DNA of 8,530 nt from a bacterium. Lineage in GTDB: Bacteria; Bacillota; Clostridia; Oscillospirales; CAG-272. Under the pieces are notes generated by a model. The model was not told the origin of the DNA and ran no database searches. It worked only from the letters and a program-made list of their open reading frames with translations. Below, in pieces: positions 1 to 7,074 of the stretch. How positions within the stretch are numbered: position 1 is the first letter of the stretch; the number at the start of each line of letters is the position of its first letter. The stretch is taken from NCBI GenBank assembly GCA_004558975.1, contig SFZB01000044.1, forward strand, positions 1-8,530, in the 5' to 3' direction. Position numbers and translations under genes: made by a program.

Positions 1-152
1 AGCAAATCGCCTCGCCCTTGGCATAAAGCCGCGGACGACGCTCAAAGCCGTTTTTGGGCGCGTCGCCCGAAACACCCCACCGGGGCGTTTCGGTGCTCGC
101 TTACCTAGCGCCCCTGCCAAAGCCTACAAGTGTTTGCTTTCGCGCTATTCTT
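1..152. other. GC-rich intergenic stretch with hairpins, no convincing gene
   Basis: I see no gene that I can support here. Frame 1 is open to a TAG at 106-108 and frame 2 is open to about 226, but frame 2 runs through the terminator at 153-181 and neither translation resembles a known family. The stretch is dense in inverted repeats. GGGCG (56-60) pairs with CGCCC (64-68). A longer arm at 67-78 pairs with 82-93, with one A/C mismatch and a 3-nt loop. AGCAAA at 1-6 is the reverse complement of TTTGCT at 133-138, which could mark ends of a dispersed intergenic repeat. It could instead be the 3' end of an upstream gene plus its 3' UTR. The left edge cuts it off, so this cannot be settled here. 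Confidence 0.35.
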
Positions 153-191
153 TTCCGCCGCCCGGCGTCCGGGCGGCGGAATTTACATTTT
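153..191 (+). terminator. Intrinsic terminator upstream of secA
   Basis: A perfect 13-bp stem (153-165 with 169-181) encloses a CGT loop and is followed by an interrupted T-rich tract (182-191). It would stop transcription arriving from a + strand gene to the left of the window, and so insulates the secA promoter just downstream. On the minus strand the hairpin is not followed by T residues, so it reads as a + strand terminator. Confidence 0.8.
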
Positions 192-224
192 GGACTGGTA
201 TTTTTTCGTTATCTATGATACAAT
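191..224 (+). promoter_or_regulatory. Probable secA promoter (extended -10)
   Basis: TGATACAAT at 216-224 is an extended -10 element (TG, one base, then TACAAT). The -35 in register with it is weak. An overlapping alternative is TGGACT (191-196), a 17-bp spacer, then TATGAT (214-219). Either gives a start site near 226-232 and a 5' UTR of about 35-40 nt. The element lies directly after the terminator at 153-191 and is the only good promoter before secA. Confidence 0.6.
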
Positions 225-265
225 GATAAACTGTATTATTATTATAACCCCCGGGAGGCAGGACT

Positions 266-3200
266 ATGGGACTTTTCAAAGCCATTTTCGGTACTTACAG
301 CGAGCGCGAAGTCAAGCGGTTGGAACGGCTGGCGGCACCGATCGAGGCGCTCGCCGAAACCTACGCCGCCAAGAGTGACGAAGAGTTGCGCGAGATGACC
401 GGGATCTTAAAAAAACGACTTGAGGACGGCGAGACGGTCGACGATATTCTGCCGGACGCTTTCGCGGTCGTCCGGGAGGCGGATACGCGTGTCCTCGGAA
501 AGCGACCGTACCACGTGCAGTTGCTCGGCGGCATCGTGCTCCATCAGGGCAGGATCGCCGAGATGAAAACGGGTGAGGGGAAGACGCTCGTTGCGACGCT
601 CCCCGCGTACCTCAATGCGCTTTCCGGGCGGGGCGTGCATATCGTCACGGTCAACGAATACCTTGCCCGCCGCGACAGCGAGGAAATGGGGCGCGTCTAC
701 GACTTTCTCGGGCTCACGACCGGACTCATTGTGCAGGGCATGACGACGGCGGAACGCCAGAAGGCATATAACGCCGATATTACCTACGGCACCAACAGCG
801 AGTTCGGGTTTGACTACCTGCGCGACAATATGCAGACGCGCCGCGAAAATCTGGTGCAGCGCCCGCTCCATTTTGCCATTGTCGACGAGGTTGACTCGAT
901 CCTGATCGATGAGGCGCGAACTCCGTTGATCATTTCCGGCGCACGCGGAGAATCCGCCGACGTGTACAAGAAAGCCGATGCGTTCGTCCGTTCTCTCAGC
1001 AAATACGAACTGGACGAGATGGAAAAAGACTATGAAGAGAACCGGCACGAGACCTCACTTCCCGAAGAGCGCGTGCGGGAGTTGCGGCAGGAACTCGCCG
1101 CCTTCTTCGCGAGTCTGACGACCGTCCCCGCGCCCGCTAAAGGCAAGGCGATGGACGAAAGCGCCTGTGACCTTGTGCGCGGCGCAGACGGCAATATGGG
1201 GCACCTGACCCGCCGCGGGCAGGAGAAGTACAATACACATTTCGCCGAGATTGTCAAAGACCGGGAAACGCGGGCGGAACTCGATTTCCTCGCGCCGTTC
1301 GCCCTCGCGGCATTCACGCGCTGGGAGAGGGATAAGGATTACCGTATCCGCGGCAACGCGGTGGTGCCGGTGAGTTTTCGTCTCCATAACGCCCTCAAGA
1401 ACGAGACGGGCGATATGGAAGTGCTGTACGCACTCGGGGCGAAGAACGGCATCACACCGGAGTTCGACTATGTCGTCGACGAGAAAAACCGCGTCGCTAC
1501 GCTGACCGCCGCCGGTATTAAAAAGGCGGAGGCATACTTCGGCGTGAGCTTCGGCGGCGACGGCGAAACGGAAGAGTACGCGGACGAGAACGAGGCGCTC
1601 GGCGAGCTGCTCCCGTACGTCCAGCAGGCGTTGCAGGCACACGGCGTTATGGAGCGCGACCGCGACTATGTGGTGCATCGCGGTGAAGTACTCATCGTCG
1701 ACCACTACACCGGGCGCGTCATGCCCGGTCGCCGCTTCAGTCACGGTCTGCACCAGGCACTCGAAGCAAAAGAGGGGGTCGCTATTCAGGGGGAGACCCA
1801 GACCATCGCCTCAATCACATATCAGAACTTCTTCCGCCTGTACGAGAAGCTCTCCGGTATGACCGGTACGGCGCTCACCGAGGCGGAGGAATTTCAGGAG
1901 ATCTACGGGCTCGACGTCATTGAGATCCCGACCAACCGCCCGATGATCCGCGTGGATCATAACGATATTGTGTATCGCACCGAGGCGGGAAAATACGGGG
2001 CGGTGCTGGACATCGTGCGGACGTGCCAGGCAAAGCGGCAGCCGATCCTGATCGGTACCGCCTCGGTCGAAAAGTCCGAGCAACTGGAAGCGTTTCTCAA
2101 GAAGAACGGCATCAAAGCGGCGGTACTGAACGCGAAGAATCACGAGCGCGAGGCGCATATCATCGCCCAGGCGGGGACGCCCGGCGCTATCACGATCTCG
2201 ACCAATATGGCGGGGCGCGGCACGGATATCCTCCTCGGGGGCAACCCGGAATATCTCGCAAAGGACGCGCTCGCCAAAGAGGGCATCGCCCCCGAACTGA
2301 TTGCGCGCTGTGACAGCACGCTTCCGACCGAGGACGAGGAGCTGCTCGCCGTACAGGCAAAATATCGGGAACTGCTTGACAAATACAAGGCGGAGGTGGC
2401 ACCTGCCGCCGAGCGCGTGCGCGAGGCGGGCGGTCTCTTTATCCTCGGTACCGAGCGGCACGAGAGCCGCCGGATCGACGACCAGCTGCGCGGGCGCAGC
2501 GGACGGCAGGGCGACCCCGGTGAATCACTCTTTATCGTATCGCTCGAGGATAACCTTCTGCGCCTGTTCGGCGGCGAGGTGACTGCCCAGCGTCTCGCCC
2601 GCGTGACCGGCGGGGAGGACGTGCCGCTCCAGTTCGGTATCCTGACGCGCTTTGTCCGCAACGCGCAGAAGTCGGTCGAGAGCCGTCATTTCCAAGCGCG
2701 CAAAAACGTCTTGGAATACGACGACGTGATGAACCAGCAGCGCGAGGTCATCTATGCGGAGCGCCGCCGCGTCCTCTTCGCGGACGACGCTATGCCGATT
2801 GTCATGCGTATGGTCGGCGAGTATATCGACGACGTACTCGCGGCATGGGATAACGGGCACAATCCCGAGGCGCTGACTTCGCGCCTCCCGTACCTGCTCC
2901 GCTCCCCGGAGGAGCCTGTCGGCATGAAAACGCCGGAACTCCGCGAGATGCTCATGGAGCGCGCCGAGCAGCTGACCCGGGCGAACCTCGATAAAGTCGC
3001 GGAGGCGACGGGAGAACCCGCCGCATACCACGCGCGCGCCATTACGCTCGCGACCATCGACCGCCTGTGGATGAAGCACCTCGGCGATATGGACGATATC
3101 CGCGAGACGGTCGGACTGAACTCTTACGCACAGCGGAGACCGATCGTCGAATATCGGATCCAAGGCGGTCAGGCGTTCGATGAAATGATTACGGAACTCA

Positions 3201-3388
3201 AGCGCAAGGTCGCTGAGACCGTCATGTGTCTGCGTGTCCGTGTCGAGCGTGCCCGCCCGACACCGCCTCCGGCGCCGAAGCCGACGGGGGAGACCGGGAC
3301 GCGCCGCGTCACGAAAAAGGTCGGACCGAACGAAAAATGCCCCTGTGGCAGCGGTAAGAAATACAAATACTGCTGCGGTATGAAATAA
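266..3388 (+). CDS. secA: Protein translocase subunit SecA, with an enlarged preprotein-binding region
   Basis: This is the ATPase motor that pushes unfolded preproteins through SecYEG; it acts in the cytosol and at the membrane. The N-terminus (MGLFKAIFG) is typical. Seen in order: Q-motif glutamine near residue 85; Walker A TGEGKT (102-107); the DEAD-box variant DEVD (207-210); TNMAGRGTD (646-654); the arginine-finger region QLRGRSGRQGDPG (740-752); the helical scaffold with IDRLWMKHL; and a C-terminal zinc motif CxCx8CC (Cys1025, 1027, 1036, 1037). At 1040 residues it is longer than the roughly 840-900 usual for the family. The excess, about residues 248-395, lies in the preprotein cross-linking domain before VVDEKNRVATLT. 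The start is set by GGGAGG (253-258), 7 nt upstream. The stop overlaps the next start (TAATG), implying translational coupling. Confidence 0.97.
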   Translation: MGLFKAIFGTYSEREVKRLERLAAPIEALAETYAAKSDEELREMTGILKKRLEDGETVDDILPDAFAVVREADTRVLGKRPYHVQLLGGIVLHQGRIAEMKTGEGKTLVATLPAYLNALSGRGVHIVTVNEYLARRDSEEMGRVYDFLGLTTGLIVQGMTTAERQKAYNADITYGTNSEFGFDYLRDNMQTRRENLVQRPLHFAIVDEVDSILIDEARTPLIISGARGESADVYKKADAFVRSLSKYELDEMEKDYEENRHETSLPEERVRELRQELAAFFASLTTVPAPAKGKAMDESACDLVRGADGNMGHLTRRGQEKYNTHFAEIVKDRETRAELDFLAPFALAAFTRWERDKDYRIRGNAVVPVSFRLHNALKNETGDMEVLYALGAKNGITPEFDYVVDEKNRVATLTAAGIKKAEAYFGVSFGGDGETEEYADENEALGELLPYVQQALQAHGVMERDRDYVVHRGEVLIVDHYTGRVMPGRRFSHGLHQALEAKEGVAIQGETQTIASITYQNFFRLYEKLSGMTGTALTEAEEFQEIYGLDVIEIPTNRPMIRVDHNDIVYRTEAGKYGAVLDIVRTCQAKRQPILIGTASVEKSEQLEAFLKKNGIKAAVLNAKNHEREAHIIAQAGTPGAITISTNMAGRGTDILLGGNPEYLAKDALAKEGIAPELIARCDSTLPTEDEELLAVQAKYRELLDKYKAEVAPAAERVREAGGLFILGTERHESRRIDDQLRGRSGRQGDPGESLFIVSLEDNLLRLFGGEVTAQRLARVTGGEDVPLQFGILTRFVRNAQKSVESRHFQARKNVLEYDDVMNQQREVIYAERRRVLFADDAMPIVMRMVGEYIDDVLAAWDNGHNPEALTSRLPYLLRSPEEPVGMKTPELREMLMERAEQLTRANLDKVAEATGEPAAYHARAITLATIDRLWMKHLGDMDDIRETVGLNSYAQRRPIVEYRIQGGQAFDEMITELKRKVAETVMCLRVRVERARPTPPPAPKPTGETGTRRVTKKVGPNEKCPCGSGKKYKYCCGMK

Positions 3389-4104
3389 TGGGCTTCGGTT
3401 GGCTTCTGATCGGATATCTGCTCCTGTTCCCGGTCACGGTAGGGTTCTTCTATACCGTGCCCGTCGCGGCGGTGTTTCTGTGCCTCGCGGGGTATCGGCT
3501 CGCCCGTGTCAATCGCCCGTTTGGCGTGAGTTTTTATCTGGCGATCCTCGCCGGGGTCACAGCCGCGGCGGCAATCGTCCTGCGGCTCGTCAAGGCGACA
3601 GCCGGCGTGGCGCATATCGCGGAAGCGGCGGCGCTCGTCGCGCTCCTCGCATGGCACATCGCCATGCTGACCGGTATGTCGTGGGTCACGAAGGAGACAG
3701 GGCTTACGAAACTGTATGCCGCCGCCTACCGCAACCGTTTCTTTGCCTGTATCTATTTTACACTCGCCGTGTTTCTCACGGCGGCGGACGGGCTGACGGT
3801 CTCGGAGGACGCGCGGCGGTTCCTGACCGGTGCAAACTATGCCGTAATCGCCGTCGGACTTCTCGCGTTTGCCCTGAACGCGTATCTGCTCTTCCGTGCC
3901 TATGCGAACATTTGTATGCCGGAGGATCTGGACATGCCCCGCAAGGCATCGCGCTTCCGCTTCGTCAACGAGGCGAGGGAAAAGGCGGACGCGCGTGAAG
4001 AGGCGGCGCGCGAACTCTCGCGCCGCAAACAGGCGGAGTACGCGCGGCGGCGACAGGCAGAATGGGCGGCAAAGCAGGAGAAAAAGAAAGGCAAGAAAAA
4101 ATGA
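3388..4104 (+). CDS. Polytopic membrane protein with a charged C-terminal tail, unknown function
   Basis: I do not recognise a family for this 238-residue protein. It appears to have about six membrane segments (near residues 4-21, 23-38, 47-66, 77-95, 116-133 and 149-170). A highly charged tail follows (180-238), rich in Glu, Arg, Lys and Ala, that could form a helix or coiled coil and ends in a run of lysines; by the positive-inside rule the tail is probably cytoplasmic. Its ATG shares a base with the secA stop (TAATG) and has no strong SD of its own, so translation is probably coupled to secA. The next gene starts inside its stop codon (ATGA). The position suggests co-expression with SecA, but no motif here shows a role in secretion. 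Confidence 0.8.
   Translation: MGFGWLLIGYLLLFPVTVGFFYTVPVAAVFLCLAGYRLARVNRPFGVSFYLAILAGVTAAAAIVLRLVKATAGVAHIAEAAALVALLAWHIAMLTGMSWVTKETGLTKLYAAAYRNRFFACIYFTLAVFLTAADGLTVSEDARRFLTGANYAVIAVGLLAFALNAYLLFRAYANICMPEDLDMPRKASRFRFVNEAREKADAREEAARELSRRKQAEYARRRQAEWAAKQEKKKGKKK
4086..4091 (+). promoter_or_regulatory. Ribosome binding site that decides the start of the downstream membrane protein
   Basis: GAAAGG at 4086-4091 lies 9 nt before the ATG at 4101, which overlaps the preceding stop codon as ATGA. An in-frame ATG at 4062 would add 13 mostly charged residues but has only a weak AGG upstream. The 4101 start also puts the first membrane segment right after a short basic N-terminus (MKRR), which is the usual arrangement. 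Confidence 0.65.
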
Positions 4105-5486
4105 AACGACGTTCTTTGGCGCGGTTCGGGCTTGTCGTTGCCGCCGCCGTTATCCTCTCCAACCCGTCGCCGATGTATTTTGACATTCTCCCCGACGCGC
4201 TCGGGTTCTTCTTTCTGTGGCTGGCATTCCGCCGCTTGGCGGAACTCGTGCCGGCATTTGATGACGTGCGGGAGGCAGGGAACAAACTTCTGCTCATCAC
4301 GACCCTGCGGATCCCCGCGTGGTTTGCGATGATGACCATCTGGGGCGGTGACGCGAGCCAGCGGGCGCTCATCGCGGTATGCTGTTTCGTATCGGCGATT
4401 CTGGAACTCTGCTACCTCATCCCGTGGATTCATCGGCTGTTTGAGGCGTTTTACCGCCTCGGGGAGCAGTACGGCTGCACGTCGGCAATCACCGTCACCG
4501 GCAGCAGGTTCCGCATGGCGCCGGAGAAACTCGAAGTACTGACCGTCGTCTTCTTCTCGGTGCGCGCGGTGCTTTCGTGCCTGCCGGAAATGACGCTCGT
4601 GCCGGTGTATGACAGCGCGGAGGAGTATTCGTGGAACTGGAATCGAATGTATATTCCGTGTGCCGTCATCGCGGCGGTGGTGCTGCTGATCTTTGCCGCC
4701 GTCTGGCTGTGTTACTTCATCGCCTATGTCCGCCGGGTCGGACGCGATGTCGAAGGATGTGAGGAACTCCGCACATTGGATGCGACGGCGCCCTGCCGCT
4801 ATCGGCAGCCACCCGCGCTCCTGCGGTGCGTGTCGTTTCTGTATCTCGCCGGGATCGTTCTGTCGATCGACATCTATGTCGACCGTATGAACCTTTTGCC
4901 GGACATTCTATCGGCGCTGGCTTTTGCCGGGTGCGGGTTTTATCTCCGGCGCCTTCGCGGGCGGGGGCGCGCGGTGTGGATTTTGCCGCTTGTCTGGGGG
5001 GGCGTGACGCTCGCTCATACGGCGCTCTGGACGCGCTTTTTCCGCGTGTATTCCATCGGTGCCATCGAACGGCTGGAGGCGGCGGCGAGAGAGTATCGCG
5101 TCATCCTCGTGGTGTCCGCACTCAGCGAGGCGCTGTTCCTCGCCACGGCGATCGTGCTGTTCGCGGCGCTCCTCGGGGTGACGCGGGACTTCACGGGGAA
5201 ACCTGCGGCAGACGGTCGGCTCCTGCGCGCCGACGTCGAGATGCGTCGGTCGCTGACACGCTCGCTCACGATGAGTCTCGTGTTCGCGTGCCTGACCGCC
5301 GGTCTTTCCTTCTTCTATGAATTGTCGCTCTCCGAGACGGTCGATATCGTCACGGATTACTCCTATCTGTCCGTGCCGCGCTTCGAATGGGCGCAGCTCG
5401 TTCTGTGGGTGGCGACGGCGGCATGGCTCATTGTCTCGCTGCGGTATTTCGGTCGCCTGCGGGAAGAAACGGAACCCGTCGACTGA
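4101..5486 (+). CDS. Polytopic membrane protein with two LPD-containing halves, unknown function
   Basis: This 461-residue protein, counted from the ATG at 4101, has about 11-12 hydrophobic segments. The two halves look related. Residues 6-46 (basic residue, hydrophobic helix, DILPDAL, hydrophobic helix, FRRL) resemble 240-285 (LLR, hydrophobic helix, NLLPDIL, hydrophobic helix, YLRRL), with LPD at 30-32 and 266-268. From memory, short Bacillota membrane proteins with an LPD motif near the start of a helix are common and uncharacterised, so this may be a fused tandem copy. I see no transporter or enzyme signature. It overlaps the preceding gene by 4 bases and is the last gene before the terminator at 5510-5540, so it completes the secA transcript. 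Its start could be 4062 instead, which is less likely. Confidence 0.8.
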   Translation: MKRRSLARFGLVVAAAVILSNPSPMYFDILPDALGFFFLWLAFRRLAELVPAFDDVREAGNKLLLITTLRIPAWFAMMTIWGGDASQRALIAVCCFVSAILELCYLIPWIHRLFEAFYRLGEQYGCTSAITVTGSRFRMAPEKLEVLTVVFFSVRAVLSCLPEMTLVPVYDSAEEYSWNWNRMYIPCAVIAAVVLLIFAAVWLCYFIAYVRRVGRDVEGCEELRTLDATAPCRYRQPPALLRCVSFLYLAGIVLSIDIYVDRMNLLPDILSALAFAGCGFYLRRLRGRGRAVWILPLVWGGVTLAHTALWTRFFRVYSIGAIERLEAAAREYRVILVVSALSEALFLATAIVLFAALLGVTRDFTGKPAADGRLLRADVEMRRSLTRSLTMSLVFACLTAGLSFFYELSLSETVDIVTDYSYLSVPRFEWAQLVLWVATAAWLIVSLRYFGRLREETEPVD

Positions 5487-5509
5487 CGGTATTATTACAT
5501 ACATACAGC

Positions 5510-5540
5510 AAAGCGGAGCCGGGAAAACCGGCTCCGCTTT
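5510..5540. terminator. Bidirectional intrinsic terminator between convergent genes
   Basis: A perfect 13-bp stem (5510-5522 with 5528-5540) has a GAAAA loop. Because the arms begin with AAA and end with TTT, the hairpin carries its own short T run on either strand. It lies 23 bases after the stop of the membrane-protein gene on the + strand and 15 bases beyond the stop of the minus-strand gene, so it most likely terminates both converging transcripts. Confidence 0.85.
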
Positions 5541-5555
5541 ATTTGCTTTGGGAGG

Positions 5556-7001
5556 TCAGGCAGAAGTGCTCCGACGCGCTCTTGGGATTTTGGGGCGCGC
5601 CAGCGTTTCGTCATAGTCATGTTCGATGAGGACGAGCGCGACGGTTGTGAAGAAGGTGGGGTAGAAGTTGAACATCGGGTTGTCGAGCATACCCACGCCG
5701 ACGATCGCGGCAACCATCATGCCGAGGAAGAACCGCTCGCCGTTCATACGGTAGAGCACGAGCTGCACGGTGCGTGCGCGATAGGCGAGGTAGGCGATAC
5801 CGCCGAAGGCACCCGAGACGCAGAACAGTTCAATGACGGTGTTATGGAGCATACCGGGCATGGCACTGCCTGCCCAGGAATGAAAGAGCTCATAGTAGGA
5901 GACCGCGTTGAATCCGCCGCCGAAGACGGGGTAACGGCGGAAGATCTCGAGACCGCCCCGCCAGAGGTCGAATCGCCCGGCGTCGGAGAATCCGATATCG
6001 AAGAGGAAGGAGAACGTCTCGATGATCTGCGTGCGGAATACGATGAGGATAACGCCGCCGGCGAGCAGACTGACGCCGAGGAGCAGGCGGAAGAGCCCGC
6101 GGTTCGCACCGAAGAAACAGACGGCGACGAGACAGCAGAGGAGGACGACGGAGCCGACGAGGACGGCGGCACGACACATGGAGAGGAAGATGGCGGCATA
6201 GGCGGCGATGATGAGGAGGAACTGAATCCAGCCGTTTTTCCGCGTACTCGCAAGGTAGAAGAGCGGGGGAAGCAGAATGGTGACGATGGCGCCGTAGTTG
6301 TTGTTGATGCCCCAGCCGAAGTAGATGCGCCCCTCCACGATGATACCGCCCACGAGCACGTCGCAGGTGATGTACACATAGATAAGCTCTAGGACAAGGA
6401 GAATCACCGTCCACTGGCAGACGACGCAGAAGTAACGGAGCGTTTCCTGTCCGCCCTCGAGCCCGAAGCGGAACAGCAGGTAGAGGAAGAACCAGACCAG
6501 CACAATGGCGATCGAGTAGGTGATATTGATCGGTGCGTATGCCTCCGAGAAGATACCGTTTAGGAGCAGGGCGACGGAGAGCGGGAGAATGAACCAGGTG
6601 AGCCGCGTCTTACGGCGGAACATATCGGTGAAACCGCCCCAGATGAGGAAATGCAGGATCAGCGCCGCGAGGAGGACGAGGATCATGAGGCCGAGGGAGA
6701 TCAGTACCGGGGTCGAGGAGTAGTAATCGGAATACGTCGGGCGCTTCGGCGCGTGGACGAGCGGCAGGGCGAAGATGAACATGAAGAGCGGGGGGAGGAT
6801 CGGCCGCAGGTCACGGAAGAGGACGAGTGTCACGGAGGCGAAAGCGATCAGCACCGCCGCGAACAGCACCTCGTGACGGGAGCAGTAGGACATAAAGACC
6901 AGCAGGCAGATCAGCGCCGGATAAAATTCGCTGTCCACGGCGCGTTGCAGAACACGCACGCCGGGATTATTTTCGAGGTAGGTACGCAGTCGCTCCCACA
7001 T
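5556..7001 (-). CDS. O-antigen ligase / polymerase (Wzy_C) family membrane protein
   Basis: This 481-residue protein has about 12-14 membrane segments and one long extracytoplasmic loop near residues 323-388. The loop carries the hallmarks of the O-antigen ligase/Wzy superfamily: GRFDLWRGGLEIF (342-354), YPVFGGGFN (357-365) and a His-Asn pair (386-387) where ligases of this family have a conserved essential histidine. Known members transfer or polymerise lipid-linked glycans on the outer face of the membrane. In a Gram-positive cell that would mean a cell-surface polysaccharide or glycan decoration; the substrate cannot be told from sequence. The start is supported by AAAGGAG at 7009-7015, 7 nt upstream, and a strong promoter behind it. 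It stands alone, with no glycosyltransferase or flippase in the window. Its upstream neighbour is divergent and its downstream neighbour convergent, so it is probably monocistronic. Confidence 0.82.
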   Translation of the reverse strand: MWERLRTYLENNPGVRVLQRAVDSEFYPALICLLVFMSYCSRHEVLFAAVLIAFASVTLVLFRDLRPILPPLFMFIFALPLVHAPKRPTYSDYYSSTPVLISLGLMILVLLAALILHFLIWGGFTDMFRRKTRLTWFILPLSVALLLNGIFSEAYAPINITYSIAIVLVWFFLYLLFRFGLEGGQETLRYFCVVCQWTVILLVLELIYVYITCDVLVGGIIVEGRIYFGWGINNNYGAIVTILLPPLFYLASTRKNGWIQFLLIIAAYAAIFLSMCRAAVLVGSVVLLCCLVAVCFFGANRGLFRLLLGVSLLAGGVILIVFRTQIIETFSFLFDIGFSDAGRFDLWRGGLEIFRRYPVFGGGFNAVSYYELFHSWAGSAMPGMLHNTVIELFCVSGAFGGIAYLAYRARTVQLVLYRMNGERFFLGMMVAAIVGVGMLDNPMFNFYPTFFTTVALVLIEHDYDETLARPKIPRARRSTSA

Positions 7002-7016
7002 GTCCGCTCTCCTTTC

Positions 7017-7030
7017 ACCGGATGCCCGGT
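7017..7030 (-). promoter_or_regulatory. Small hairpin in the 5' UTR of the O-antigen ligase-like gene
   Basis: ACCGG (7017-7021) and CCGGT (7026-7030) form a perfect 5-bp stem with a 4-nt loop. It lies between the predicted transcription start (about 7039) and the SD at 7009-7015. It ends one base short of the SD, so it could influence ribosome access or mRNA stability. It is short enough to be chance. Confidence 0.35.
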
Positions 7031-7045
7031 CAATTCGCTCTTTTC

Positions 7046-7074
7046 ATTATAATGGCTTCTCGCCGGAAAGTCAA
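7046..7074 (-). promoter_or_regulatory. Near-consensus SigA-type promoter for the O-antigen ligase-like gene
   Basis: On the minus strand, TTGACT (7069-7074) is separated by 17 bp from TATAAT (7046-7051), nearly a perfect housekeeping promoter. The expected start site is about 7039, giving a 5' UTR of about 38 nt that ends in the SD AAAGGAG. A promoter this close to consensus suggests substantial constitutive transcription unless it is repressed. Confidence 0.9.

Noticed and set aside
130..378. An 82-codon + strand frame spanning the terminator, the promoter and the secA start.
   Set aside because: It reads through the hairpin at 153-181 and the promoter, overlaps secA in another frame and has no convincing ribosome binding site.
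407..3163. Several minus-strand open frames of about 60-230 codons inside secA.
   Set aside because: They lie antisense to an unmistakable secA, have no family resemblance, and are expected by chance in GC-rich coding DNA.
5619..6392. A 257-codon + strand open frame rich in Asp, Glu and His.
   Set aside because: It is antisense to the O-antigen ligase-like gene. The acidic composition is what results from reading the opposite strand of Leu- and Val-rich membrane-protein codons in GC-rich DNA, and it has no good SD.
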